A stretch of DNA of 64,000 nucleotides from Nitrospirota bacterium. Lineage in GTDB: Bacteria; Nitrospirota; Thermodesulfovibrionia; UBA6902. A program made the translations under genes and the position numbers. Each line of letters starts with the position of its first letter. The stretch's first letter is position 1. Where the stretch lies: contig JACRHD010000035.1 of assembly GCA_016234115.1 (NCBI GenBank), positions 1 through 64,000 of the forward strand, written 5' to 3'. This document shows positions 16,840 through 25,315 of this stretch, piece by piece. The notes under the pieces were generated by a model. It had not been told where the DNA came from, did not search any database, and worked only from the letters and a program-made list of their open reading frames with translations.

Positions 16840-17091
16840 TTACCTTACCTCCTTTTTCTTTTTGGCGGCCTCTATGCCCATTACGGTCCAGAAGTCACCT
16901 GTGAATGAGCCGTGAACGATTGAGAATACAAACGCCGTAATTATCGGCAGGAATGCGTATACCCCGCCTTTTCCGAAAACCTCATTTAAAAAATCCTGTT
17001 TCATAAGCAGCGCCGCATAAAGCGCTACTGAGATGACGCCCATGAAAAGCATCTTCCCGATGGGCTTTTTCTTGACATTGCTTCCCGACAT
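16840..17091 (-). CDS. Small two-helix membrane protein preceding TauE
   Basis: An 83-aa protein with a basic N-terminus, two hydrophobic helices (about residues 14-30 and 43-62) and a lysine-rich tail. I do not recognise a named family. The start is supported by an AAAGGAGG about six bases before the ATG, and its stop lies one base before the permease start. The tight spacing suggests an accessory subunit of the permease. Confidence 0.75.
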   Translation of the reverse strand: MSGSNVKKKPIGKMLFMGVISVALYAALLMKQDFLNEVFGKGGVYAFLPIITAFVFSIVHGSFTGDFWTVMGIEAAKKKKEVR

Positions 17092-17128
17092 GTTTCCTCC
17101 TTTTGAAATTAAGCTTGTTTAATTTATA

Positions 17129-17222
17129 GATCCGGGGTCCGGGGTCCAAGATTCAGGGGCCGGGGTCCGGGAAAAACTTTCATCCTGGACCCTGGACCCT
17201 GGCCGCTGGACCCTGGACCCTT
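17129..17222. repeat. Heptamer-built palindrome (GGTCCGG/CCCTGGA family)
   Basis: Left arm words at 7-nt steps: GATCCGG, GGTCCGG, GGTCCAA, GATTCAG, GGGCCGG, GGTCCGG. Right arm: TCCTGGA, CCCTGGA, CCCTGGC, CGCTGGA, CCCTGGA. The arms are approximately complementary and lie between two genes of the apparent operon. Confidence 0.8.
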
Positions 17223-17227
17223 ATTGA

Positions 17228-17395
17228 TTAGTTCGCCCTCATTCCCGGACGCTGCTCTTTGTCCGCTCTTTTCCGGAGCTGCTTTTCAACCGTCTTTCTC
17301 CCACTGATGATCTCCCGCGCGGTTTCAGTCTCGCCGGCCTCGGCAAACGCTGCGGCAGCATAAATGTCCTCTAATTTCCTGAAAAGTTTTTTCAT
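17228..17395 (-). CDS. 55-aa protein with the AFAEAG motif
   Basis: A short gene reading MKKLFRKLEDIYAAAAFAEA followed by GETETAREIISGRK and a basic tail, ending at TAA. It is supported by a strong AAGGAGGAG seven bases before the ATG. The motif [AV]AFAEAG-[ED]-x-[ED]-T also occurs in the UspA-like protein encoded 79 bp upstream (VAFAEAGDLDTVKEL), so the small protein looks like a free-standing copy of that helical insert. Function unknown. It may bind the UspA-like protein or compete with its helix. Confidence 0.75.
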   Translation of the reverse strand: MKKLFRKLEDIYAAAAFAEAGETETAREIISGRKTVEKQLRKRADKEQRPGMRAN

Positions 17396-17474
17396 GTTGT
17401 TCTCCTCCTTGTTATTTATGGTCCGGCAGCCAGCTCCGGGACCTGTTTCTCTCCCTGGCCCCTTGACCCTTTCC

Positions 17475-17954
17475 TTATGCCTCTACCGGCCTCGAAATGG
17501 TAACGATTGGTTTTGTTATGTTCTTCAGTAGTTTCTTGAGATCGATGCCCTTTTTGCCGGATGAAAGATTCGGGCTTAAAAGCACCATGTCAACGTCGTG
17601 CCTGCTTTTCAGGTAATTCTTTATCGCTGTCACCGTGTCATCGCTGACTGTCTGATGCGTGAAAGGCACAGAATTCTCCCTGCACTTTTCAGTCATCTCC
17701 CCGATCTTTTTTTCCGCGGCTTCCCTGATTTCCTTCTCCTGCGCCTGCATGAGCTCCTTCACCGTATCGAGGTCTCCGGCCTCCGCAAACGCAACAGCGG
17801 CCATCACATCTTCATAGGCATTCATCATTCCTTTTTGCCAGACCATCAGCATTGCGACCCCTGCATCGAGGTTCTTTGCAAGCTCAAGGATATAGGCGAA
17901 ACCGTTATCGCAATCCTCACCTCCTTTTGTTACGAATAAGAGTGTTTCTTTCAT
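17475..17954 (-). CDS. UspA-like protein with helical insert
   Basis: A 159-aa protein starting MKETLLFVTKGGEDC, with an alternating strand/helix pattern of the UspA superfamily, ending LLKNITKPIVTISRPVEA. Between the first and second halves it carries a charged helical insert with AFAEAGDLDTVKELMQ. The usual GS nucleotide-binding pattern is not obvious, so it may not bind ATP. The ATG at 17954 lies seven bases after AAGGAGGT; ATG at 17957 and TTG at 17960 are alternatives. It is the first gene after a sigma-54-like promoter and probably heads the operon that runs through the permease. Confidence 0.8.
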   Translation of the reverse strand: MKETLLFVTKGGEDCDNGFAYILELAKNLDAGVAMLMVWQKGMMNAYEDVMAAVAFAEAGDLDTVKELMQAQEKEIREAAEKKIGEMTEKCRENSVPFTHQTVSDDTVTAIKNYLKSRHDVDMVLLSPNLSSGKKGIDLKKLLKNITKPIVTISRPVEA

Positions 17955-17960
17955 CATCAA

Positions 17961-18333
17961 GACCTCCTTCAGGCTTTACACCTGTATAAATCCAAAAGGC
18001 GTGCCAGCTTGTAACCTCTTAAAAAAACGGGATTGTGATAACAGTGAGGCTAATTATGGTGTTTCAGATATAAACAGAGGTGAACGAATAAAAGACAGGG
18101 GCAGGGGGCAAGGGTCAAAGCTCGTGGAAGCGCAAAGGGGAGCCTGCGGAGGAATTTCTATACGACACCTTTAAAAAAGAGTCAGGAGTTAGCGTAGGGG
18201 CGAAATCAGTATGAGGCATATTGACAGTGGATCGATTTCGGGAAGGATTCCCGAAATACAAAAGGCGGTACACAAAAACCGTAGCGTCGGGGTTTATCCC
18301 CGACGAAAAAGCCGCCCCCAGTAAATGAGGGCG
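17961..18333. other. Intergenic region, 373 bp
   Basis: It holds the sigma-54-like promoter at its left end, G-rich heptamer-like words (GCAGGGG, GCAAGGG) near 18095-18115 and, at the right end, a compound palindrome overlapping the NtrC stop. No gene with a ribosome binding site and family match was found. Confidence 0.6.
17991..18006 (-). promoter_or_regulatory. Sigma-54-like promoter (-24/-12) of the UspA/TauE operon
   Basis: On the minus strand the sequence reads TGGCACG-CCTT-TTGGA. The -24 element matches the consensus TGGCACG perfectly. The -12 element matches TTGCA except for G instead of C. Spacing is exact. Transcription would begin near 17980, about 25 bases before the ATG. Two NtrC-type activators are encoded within 6 kb on either side. 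Confidence 0.6.
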
Positions 18334-18337
18334 CTAC
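18281..18337. repeat. Compound palindrome at the 3' side of NtrC copy 2
   Basis: GTAGCGTCGGGG-tttat-CCCCGACG, followed by TAAATGAGGGCGCTAC, which overlaps the stop codon of the regulator gene. The same two modules occur in inverted orientation at 19736-19782. Confidence 0.75.
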
Positions 18338-19719
18338 TTCTTCAATATCCTCCAGAGGCTCGTCCGTGAAATGCCTAAGAGCTCCGCCGCCTTTGATTTA
18401 TTGTCCTCGGCGAATTCAAGGACCTTCTCCGCGTATTCCCTGTCGATCTCATCGAGGGTCCTGATGTTCTGGGGATTGATGGTCTCGATCTGATACAGCT
18501 TGATGCTCTGGGGAAGGCTTTCGGGAGTGATGGTCGAAGTCCGTTCAAGGATTACGGCCCTCTCGATAATATTTTCGAGTTCCCTCACGTTGCCGGGGAA
18601 TCCATACGTCATGAGCATCTCAATTGTCTCTTCGGCAAAGCCGGTTATCTTTTTGCCGGACTTTCTGGCATGTTTTTCCAGGAAATGTTCGCTCAAAGGT
18701 AGAATGTCCCTTTTTCTTTCCCTGAGGGGCGGGATATAAATATCCATAACATTGAGACGATAATATAAATCTTCCCTGAACCTGCCGCCTGATACCAGGG
18801 TCTTTATATTCTGGTTCGTTGCGGCTATAAACCTGACGTCTACTTTGATGGTCCTCGTGCCGCCTACCCGGAGGAATTCTTTGTCCTCAATTACCTTCAA
18901 TAATTTCGCCTGAAGGTTCGGCGGCATCTCCGCTATTTCATCAAGGAATATAGTCCCCTTATTGGCAATCTCGATGAGTCCCTGCTTTGTCGCGACGGCG
19001 CCGGTGAACGCCCCTCTCTCGTGTCCGAACAGCTCGCTCGCAAGGAGCTCTTCAGTAAAGATCGCGCAGTTTATAGCCAAAAAAGGCTTGTCTTTTCTCA
19101 GACCCGTGTAATGAACGATCTTTGCAACAAGCCCCTTGCCGACCCCGCTTTCTCCCGTCAGCAATACGTTACAGTCGGAACCGGTTATGCTGGCGATGAT
19201 TTCGACGACCCTCTGCACTGATTTGCTTTTTGCGACGAACGGCAAGTCCCCCCACGGGCCGCCTTTTTCCCGCCACGGCAAGTCGCCTGCCGAGGCCAGG
19301 GGCGGAGACGGGGGGTTGAGGGAGGCCTTAAGCGCCAGGTTCTCTTTCTCTAATGTTTTTTTTTCCCGGATTTTATTGATCTTCAGGTTCAGCTCATCGA
19401 GGTTGAAGGGTTTGGTGATATAGTCGGTTGCGCCCCGTTTCATCGCATTCACCGCCGATTCGATGCTGCCGAAGCCTGTGATGATTATTACTTCGACGCC
19501 GGGATATTTTTCTTTTACATTCTCTAACAGCGTGATCCCGTCCATCTTCGGCATCTTTATGTCGGCGACGAGGATGTCGAACTCTTCCCCCCCGAGTTTG
19601 TCGAGGGCGTCGGCCCCGTTGTTGACGCACGTCACCGCGAACCCTTCTTTTTCAAGGGAGTGCCTCAAATGTTTGAGTGTTATTTCTTCGTCTTCAGCGA
19701 CAAGGATTTTAAGGCTCAT
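18334..19719 (-). CDS. NtrC-family sigma-54-dependent response regulator (copy 2)
   Basis: A 461-aa paralogue of the regulator at 11661-12992 with the same order: receiver (D54 in ILVADIKMP), AAA+ domain (GESGVGKG, GAFTGA, GTIFLDEI) and Fis-type HTH (NKSKAAELLGISRTSLWRIL). It is 18 residues longer. The extra length lies in the receiver-AAA+ linker, a proline/glycine/tryptophan-rich stretch containing SAGDLPWREKGG and PWGDLP that is encoded by a direct/inverted repeat element. The partner kinase gene lies 75 bp upstream. It would activate sigma-54 promoters, possibly the same UspA/TauE operon. Confidence 0.94.
   Translation of the reverse strand: MSLKILVAEDEEITLKHLRHSLEKEGFAVTCVNNGADALDKLGGEEFDILVADIKMPKMDGITLLENVKEKYPGVEVIIITGFGSIESAVNAMKRGATDYITKPFNLDELNLKINKIREKKTLEKENLALKASLNPPSPPLASAGDLPWREKGGPWGDLPFVAKSKSVQRVVEIIASITGSDCNVLLTGESGVGKGLVAKIVHYTGLRKDKPFLAINCAIFTEELLASELFGHERGAFTGAVATKQGLIEIANKGTIFLDEIAEMPPNLQAKLLKVIEDKEFLRVGGTRTIKVDVRFIAATNQNIKTLVSGGRFREDLYYRLNVMDIYIPPLRERKRDILPLSEHFLEKHARKSGKKITGFAEETIEMLMTYGFPGNVRELENIIERAVILERTSTITPESLPQSIKLYQIETINPQNIRTLDEIDREYAEKVLEFAEDNKSKAAELLGISRTSLWRILKK
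19240..19318. repeat. Repeat element inserted in the NtrC copy 2 linker
   Basis: CGGCAAGTC occurs at 19240 and again at 19276, with CCCACGG/GCCACGG and C/G-rich surroundings. It encodes the extra 18 residues relative to the paralogue and keeps the frame. Confidence 0.7.
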
Positions 19720-19735
19720 TTATTTACTTTCATTT

Positions 19736-19782
19736 CGCCGGGGATAAACCCCGGCGCTACGTTTTCGTAGCGCCCTCATTTA
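19736..19782. repeat. Compound palindrome between NtrC copy 2 and its kinase
   Basis: CGCCGGGG-ataaa-CCCCGGCG, then GCTACG, then CGTAGCGCCCTCATTTA. This is the reverse complement of the modules found at 18281-18337, so the regulator gene is flanked by inverted copies. Confidence 0.75.
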
Positions 19783-19794
19783 TTGGGAGCGTCT

Positions 19795-21483
19795 TCAACA
19801 CGGCAGTGTTATCGTAAACATCGTGCCCTTGTTCTCTTCACTTGTTACGTCTATTTCACCCTTATGCTTCTTTATTATACTGTATACTATAGCAAGTCCC
19901 AACCCGGAGCCCTTCTCCTTCGTGGTAAAGAACGGATCAAAGATCTTCAGCATATTCTCCGACGGAATGCCCTTGCCGGTGTCGGAGATCCTTATCCTGA
20001 CGTACGAGTCCGGTTTGTCCAATGTAATGTTCAGCGCCCCGTCGCCGTCCATGGCGTCTATAGCATTCGTAAAGAGGTTTATAAAAACCTGTTCCAGCAT
20101 CAGGCTGTCGGCGGGCGCTTCAATATAGTCATCTGCGGTGAGAGTGTATTTCACATTAGCGATCTCGCCTGTCGCCGTCATCTGTTTAAGGACCTTCCTG
20201 ATTATGCCGGCGATATCGGTCTCCTTCAGCTCGGCGCCCTTCCCCCTGGCAAATTCAAGCAGGTCTCCCACAATTCTTTTCACCCTGAGCGTCTGTGAAA
20301 AAATGTCTCTTACGCTTTCATTCACGATTTCAGGCGTGTTCTCCTGGTCGATTTCATTGAACAGCGTCTGCGACGCCAGATAAATGTTGTTCAGCGGGTT
20401 ATTCAGCTCATGCGCCACCCCGGAGGCGAGTGTGCCGAGAGAGGCCAGTTTTTCGGACTCGACCAACTGCGCCTGTTTCTCGCGAAGGAGCGCCATGCTC
20501 TTTTCGAGGGACCTCTGCGTATGCTGCAGATGATCTAACATCTTGTTGAAGGACACGGCCAGGGAATAGGTCTCGTCGTGCTCCTTTATGGGCGCCCTCA
20601 GCGTCAGGTCCCCTTCCGTAATTTTTTTCGTTATATCGTCAAGCCTCTTGATCGGGGCGACGATATGGGTCGCCGTTTTATATATAAAGAAAGGGCCCAG
20701 CGTACAGATCAGCACGAGCGCTATCAGCAGGTTGCGCTGCGTCAGGGTAAGAAAGGAGCCGATCTTCCGCCGTTCACTCCCGGCCAATTTATTTGTAATT
20801 TCCTCGAACTTTCCGCCGACCACCTGCAGATCATTCACGAGTGCGTCGCTCTTGCGGTAGATCGAAAAGAGATCATGAATGGCGTTCGTGTACTGCCTGC
20901 ACTCGATGCAGACGATGTCGGTGTCATCCAGCTCAGACAGGGCGCCGTTGAGCCTGTCGAAGGACACCACGTCCCGGAATAGCATGTAATTCTTTTCCAG
21001 TCTCCTGAGGTTGAGGATAAAATCCGTTGAAAGACCGGCGGCGCGCTTACCCTGCTCGACAAAGGACTCCAGTTTTCTCCCTTCTTCCCTGACGCGCTCG
21101 ATGATCCCGGCCTCCTGCCGGTAATTGTCGAGCAGGGCCAGGGTAAGGCCGGAATATTTATTGATGGAGTTGCGCAGGAGCGAGAAATCCTCCTGCCCTA
21201 TCTGGACGACGATCTCGGAAGATATGCTGTTGACGGAATTACTGAACGTGCCGACGGCTTCCTGACAGTGCTGGTAATATTCATCGGTTTTATGGATTAT
21301 GAAATTTTTTTCATTACGCCTCACTTCAAGCGCCCGCTCTCTGAGGTCGTCGGCGATCTGGACGAATGCCTGCCTGTTTTTCACCTGGTTGATATATTCG
21401 TAACTCAGGACGGCGACCGCTATTATGATCAGGGACGGGATGGCGATGCCGATTATCATCTTATGCCAGATCTTCAGGTTCAT
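19795..21483 (-). CDS. Sensor histidine kinase (copy 2, partner of NtrC copy 2)
   Basis: A 562-aa membrane kinase. It has an N-terminal transmembrane helix (about residues 9-29), a roughly 220-residue helical sensor domain with RRNEKNFI, a second helix near 252-273, HAMP, a short coiled coil, H-box GVAHELNNPLNN, and HATPase motifs (INLFTNAIDAM, DTGKGIPSEN, GSGLGLAIV). It is homologous to the kinase at 13132-14682 and presumably phosphorylates the adjacent NtrC protein. Two overlapping ATG codons occur at the start and no strong ribosome binding site is visible. It is divergent from the GGDEF gene. Confidence 0.94.
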   Translation of the reverse strand: MNLKIWHKMIIGIAIPSLIIIAVAVLSYEYINQVKNRQAFVQIADDLRERALEVRRNEKNFIIHKTDEYYQHCQEAVGTFSNSVNSISSEIVVQIGQEDFSLLRNSINKYSGLTLALLDNYRQEAGIIERVREEGRKLESFVEQGKRAAGLSTDFILNLRRLEKNYMLFRDVVSFDRLNGALSELDDTDIVCIECRQYTNAIHDLFSIYRKSDALVNDLQVVGGKFEEITNKLAGSERRKIGSFLTLTQRNLLIALVLICTLGPFFIYKTATHIVAPIKRLDDITKKITEGDLTLRAPIKEHDETYSLAVSFNKMLDHLQHTQRSLEKSMALLREKQAQLVESEKLASLGTLASGVAHELNNPLNNIYLASQTLFNEIDQENTPEIVNESVRDIFSQTLRVKRIVGDLLEFARGKGAELKETDIAGIIRKVLKQMTATGEIANVKYTLTADDYIEAPADSLMLEQVFINLFTNAIDAMDGDGALNITLDKPDSYVRIRISDTGKGIPSENMLKIFDPFFTTKEKGSGLGLAIVYSIIKKHKGEIDVTSEENKGTMFTITLPC

Positions 21484-21591
21484 TCATGAACAGGATACAA
21501 TATTTTCGGGATTTTGCGAAAGGGTCACGACCCTTCCTCTCCCCGCCCTTATTAATGCATTCCTGTCGAATACGCGCTACAATATAATCAT

Positions 21592-22908
21592 ATGAAAACC
21601 GTACGCTCTTTTTTCCGCTTTACCATCGTCAAGGAAATACTCCTCGGGTATCTCGTTATGGCCGGGCTGATTATCGCCATCTCGGTCTTCTCGCTTGTTA
21701 ATCTCGAAAAGATGAACGAGATAAACGAAAGCATAGTCCGGCAGGACGTGCAGGTCATTAAAACGGCTGAAGAGATGATCGACAATATCTTCGAGCAGGA
21801 ACAGTACGCAAACCGCTACCGTATTTTCGACAGCGGCGAAATGCTCGATCTGTTCCGGGCGAAGAGCATGGAGTTCGAAAAGATGGTCCGGAACATGCGC
21901 GCGCTCGCCGGCAGATACGCCGAACAGACCGACCGCCTCCTCTCCATTCATAAAGAATACGGTTCGCTCATTTTGAACAGACCTGGGGCTGTTGACGTAA
22001 AGACGTACGGCGCGCAAGTCAAACAGAAACAGAATGAGCTGGTCTCGTTGATCAGGGGGATAGCCGCCGAGGCCGAAAGCTCCCACCACAGGAAACTGGT
22101 CAGGATAGAGCAGATCGGGGCAAAGGCGGTAAGGGTGGCGGGGATATTGAGCGTCGCCGGCATCGTCCTCAGCATAGGCGCCTCGCTGCTCATCACCGGC
22201 AGCATTTCCCGCTCCGTCGGCAAACTGAAGCAGGCCACGGAGGAAATCTCCACGGGTAAATTCGATTATACGATGAACATCAATAGAAAGAACGAATTCG
22301 GCGACCTCTCGCGCTCCTTTATGGAAATGACGCAGCGGTTGAAGCGGCTTGAGGAGATGTATCTGGACGCCAGCCCGCTGACGTATTTGCCTGGCGGCCT
22401 CGCCGTGGAAAAGGAGATCAGGAAGAGGCTGGAAGAGGGTTCCCGGTCGGCCTTCTGCTTTGCCGACCTCGACAATTTCAAGGCATATAATGACCGGTAC
22501 GGCTATACAAAAGGCAGCGAGATGATCAAGGCCTCGGCGCGGCTGATAGAGGAAATCGTCAAAGGGCCCGAAAACTTCGTAGGCCACATCGGGGGCGACG
22601 ACTTTGTATTTATCGTCGCCACAGACCTCTACCGCAAGACATGCGACAAAGTCATAGCCAGGTTCGATGAAATGGTCCGGTCCTTTTATGACCCGGACGA
22701 CATCGCGCGCGGTTACATAACCAGCAAGACCCGCACCGGGCAGGAGTCCCGGTTCCCGGTAATGACGATCTCCATAGCGGTCGTGATAAACCGGCCCGGC
22801 AGGATAAGAGACCCCATACAGGTCGGGGAGATAGCCTCGGAGCTGAAGGCGTACGCGAAATCCAAACCCCGCAGCATATGCGTGGCCGACAGAAGGTGCG
22901 AGACTTGA
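21592..22908 (+). CDS. Membrane GGDEF-family protein with degenerate GGDDF motif
   Basis: A 438-aa protein: transmembrane helices at about residues 13-36 and 183-203, a periplasmic helical sensor, a HAMP linker (about 205-255) and a C-terminal GGDEF fold (FCFADLDNFKAYNDRYG at 288-304). The signature reads GGDDF at 334-338, so the Glu expected at the fourth position is Asp. The RxxD inhibitory site upstream is missing. It could be a weak diguanylate cyclase or a non-catalytic sensor. It starts 108 bp from the divergent kinase gene. A TATAAT lies only four bases before the ATG, too close to be its promoter. Confidence 0.85.
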   Translation: MKTVRSFFRFTIVKEILLGYLVMAGLIIAISVFSLVNLEKMNEINESIVRQDVQVIKTAEEMIDNIFEQEQYANRYRIFDSGEMLDLFRAKSMEFEKMVRNMRALAGRYAEQTDRLLSIHKEYGSLILNRPGAVDVKTYGAQVKQKQNELVSLIRGIAAEAESSHHRKLVRIEQIGAKAVRVAGILSVAGIVLSIGASLLITGSISRSVGKLKQATEEISTGKFDYTMNINRKNEFGDLSRSFMEMTQRLKRLEEMYLDASPLTYLPGGLAVEKEIRKRLEEGSRSAFCFADLDNFKAYNDRYGYTKGSEMIKASARLIEEIVKGPENFVGHIGGDDFVFIVATDLYRKTCDKVIARFDEMVRSFYDPDDIARGYITSKTRTGQESRFPVMTISIAVVINRPGRIRDPIQVGEIASELKAYAKSKPRSICVADRRCET

Positions 22909-22929
22909 GAACGGCCCCTCAATTACTGC

Positions 22930-22957
22930 TTGCGGTCCGTGAAAATCAGTGTATAAT
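22930..22957 (+). promoter_or_regulatory. Possible sigma-70 promoter of the NarX-type kinase
   Basis: TTGCGG and TATAAT separated by 16 bp, about 68 bp before the kinase start. Confidence 0.45.
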
Positions 22958-23024
22958 TTTATTATCAGATAGACTATAACGGTCTTTACCTTCGGGCTAA
23001 TGTGGTGTAAAGAGTGGAGACGGG

Positions 23025-24560
23025 ATGAATAAAGTATCCATAAGAAGCCGGATCATGATAGGGAACTGGTACGTAATGCCGGTAGCCGTCCTCGTCCTCG
23101 GCATTATTTCAACCGGTCTTCTCTTCTGGACCACTGCGATCATCGAAAAGCAGCATATGAATTTTGCTTTTCTCAGCTCGCTCGAAGATCTCCAGATCAG
23201 GGCTTCAACCGCTCACTTCATGCTTGAGGAGGCGATCACACTGCAGGATACCGCTAAAGCTGAAAGGGCCATGCGTGAACTGGACCATGCCGTCAGGCTC
23301 TCTGAGGCGATCATGCAGGGCGGCAAGTCCGATCACGGCCTGTTTTTAAGTCCTCTGACGAATTCAGCGTTCAGGAAGCCGGCAGAAGACGTCAGGCGCC
23401 TGCTCTACAAATTCAGAGACATCGCGCAGGAGAGAAGGCTCGACCCCCGGTCCGCGAAAATCGGCTCGGACATCGACAAAAGCTTCGACATGGTTTTTGC
23501 CGAATTCCGTCACAGCGCCGAAACGCTGGACACGCTTTTCCAGAACAAGCAGGTGTCCTACAATTTGAAGACGGACCGTCTCATTTTCTGGATCTTCCTG
23601 GTATGGTCGCTCATCATTATCGGCGCAACAATCGGGCTCTCGACCCGGGAACTGAAGAAGAGACACGCCGAGGAAGAGCTGCTGAAGGTAAACCGGCAAT
23701 TGCTGTCAAAGACCGTAGAATTGAGAGAACACCGTGAGCACCTGTCGGAGCTTGTCGCCACACGCACTTCCGAGCTGACCGCCACGAATGAACGTCTCCG
23801 CACGGAGATCGCCGAGCGCACGCGCGCTGAAGCCGCATTGAAGGAATCGGCTCTGCAGCTCCAGTATCTTTCCGACCGGCTGATGACTGCCCAGGAAACA
23901 GAGAGGAGGCATATTTCAAAAGAATTGCACGATGAATTCGGGCACTCCCTGGCCCTTATGAAAATGAGGATAAACTCCATCAGGAACGGCTTGCCGGACC
24001 ACACACAGGGCGCGATCGAAGATGATTTTAAAGAGATCATGAGTTATATGGACGACGTCATCGAAAATGTGCGGGACCTCTCACGGGAGCTGAGCCCGTC
24101 CATACTTGAAGATATCGGCCTCACCGCGGCCCTTCAATGGCTCATCGACAACTTCAGGAAGGGTTTTGACGGCAACGTATCATCAGACCTCGAGGACATC
24201 GACCATTTGTTCTCGGGGGGCTCCCGTATAATGATCTACAGGATCCTCCAGGAAGCCCTGACGAACATCGGAAAACACTCAGGGGCGAAAAACATGTCGC
24301 TGGTCGTTCGGGAAACAGGAGACGCCGTCTCATTCCTCATAGAAGACGACGGAAGGGGTTTCAAGGCGCTGCCAAATGGAAAGTGTCCGGCAAAACCGGG
24401 CCTGGGACTCATAATTATGCAGGAGCGGGTGCGGATGCTTGGAGGGGTCCTTGAAATCAGGGCACAGGAGGGAAAAGGGACGCGCATATCCTTCAGTGTC
24501 CCGGCCGGCCTCCGGGAGAAATACGCATTGCGCAGCGAAGGCGGAAAGGACGCCAGGTAA
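23025..24560 (+). CDS. NarX-type sensor histidine kinase (HisKA_3)
   Basis: A 511-aa kinase with transmembrane helices at about 17-38 and 186-205 enclosing a roughly 145-residue periplasmic helical domain. A coiled coil follows, then the HisKA_3 box RRHISKELHDEFGHSL with phospho-acceptor H302, and a HATPase domain (QEALTNIGKHSGA, EDDGRGF, GLGLIIMQERV). Such kinases partner LuxR/NarL-type regulators; one is encoded 41 bp downstream. Together they form a complete two-component system directly upstream of the multicopper-oxidase locus. The signal is unknown. Confidence 0.93.
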   Translation: MNKVSIRSRIMIGNWYVMPVAVLVLGIISTGLLFWTTAIIEKQHMNFAFLSSLEDLQIRASTAHFMLEEAITLQDTAKAERAMRELDHAVRLSEAIMQGGKSDHGLFLSPLTNSAFRKPAEDVRRLLYKFRDIAQERRLDPRSAKIGSDIDKSFDMVFAEFRHSAETLDTLFQNKQVSYNLKTDRLIFWIFLVWSLIIIGATIGLSTRELKKRHAEEELLKVNRQLLSKTVELREHREHLSELVATRTSELTATNERLRTEIAERTRAEAALKESALQLQYLSDRLMTAQETERRHISKELHDEFGHSLALMKMRINSIRNGLPDHTQGAIEDDFKEIMSYMDDVIENVRDLSRELSPSILEDIGLTAALQWLIDNFRKGFDGNVSSDLEDIDHLFSGGSRIMIYRILQEALTNIGKHSGAKNMSLVVRETGDAVSFLIEDDGRGFKALPNGKCPAKPGLGLIIMQERVRMLGGVLEIRAQEGKGTRISFSVPAGLREKYALRSEGGKDAR

Positions 24561-24601
24561 GGCTGAAAGAGAAGCTTTGACACGATAATAAGGAGCAGAA
24601 C

Positions 24602-25249
24602 TTGGAGCACACGTATAATATAATAATAGCCGACGACCATGTCCTGTTCAGGCGCGGGTTAAGGGCCATTCTCGAAAAGAGGGCCGGCATCCGCGTGTCC
24701 GGAGAGGCCGGAGACGGCAGCGAGCTTCTGGCCATTTTAGGCAAGTCTTCCCCGCATATGGTGATCCTCGATATTTCAATGCCGAACCTCAGGGGGATCG
24801 AAACACTCCGTGAGATCAAGGAGAACTATCCGGACATAAAGGTGCTGATGCTGACCATGCACAAAGACCGGGAATACCTCCGGCAGTCCATCGCCGCGGG
24901 CGCCGACGGCTACATGCTTAAAGAAGAGGCCGACCCGGCGCTCTTTATGGCGATAGATAAGCTTCGTCAGGACAAAGTTTATGTTTCCCCCCCCCTTGCC
25001 GATGACATGTTCAAGCATTGGTCCGGCGGGCGTAAAGGCAACGCGGATATCGAGACTGAATTACTTTCAGCAAGGGAGAAGGAGGTCCTGATGCTCATAG
25101 CCGAAGGCAAGTCGAGCAGGGAGATCGCGGGTCTTCTTAATATAAGCGTCCGCACCGTGGACCGTCATCGCATCAATATCAGTGATAAATTAAATATCAA
25201 AAAAATTGCGGACCTCGTAAGATATGCAATTCAGAAAGGGTATATTTGA
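24602..25249 (+). CDS. LuxR/NarL-family response regulator
   Basis: A 215-aa regulator with an N-terminal receiver (IIIADDHVLFRRG, phospho-acceptor D in MVILDISMP) and a C-terminal LuxR-type HTH (LSAREKEVLMLIAEGKSSREIAG, VRTVDRHRINI). It starts with TTG, supported by AAGGAGC seven bases earlier and by the normal family length. It is the cognate regulator of the preceding kinase. NarL-type proteins bind heptamers related to TACYYMT; TACCCAT/ATGGGTA sites occur in the intergenic regions on the downstream side, including the one before the first oxidase gene. Confidence 0.93.
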   Translation: MEHTYNIIIADDHVLFRRGLRAILEKRAGIRVSGEAGDGSELLAILGKSSPHMVILDISMPNLRGIETLREIKENYPDIKVLMLTMHKDREYLRQSIAAGADGYMLKEEADPALFMAIDKLRQDKVYVSPPLADDMFKHWSGGRKGNADIETELLSAREKEVLMLIAEGKSSREIAGLLNISVRTVDRHRINISDKLNIKKIADLVRYAIQKGYI

Positions 25250-25315
25250 GCAATCAGCTATCAGCAGTCAGCTATCAGACAGGAGTTTTTCTTGAGCTGA
25301 GAGCTGATTGCTGAA
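25249..25315. repeat. Heptamer-built palindrome (GCTATCA family, copy 1)
   Basis: Left arm words GCAATCA, GCTATCA, GCAGTCA, GCTATCA. Right arm words TTGAGCT, GAGAGCT, GATTGCT. Together with the copy at 25849-25929 it flanks the receiver-only gene. Confidence 0.8.

Noticed and set aside
18181-18320. Possible small plus-strand gene beginning with ATGAGGCATATT
   Set aside because: No ribosome binding site, and the frame runs through palindromic repeats before stopping.
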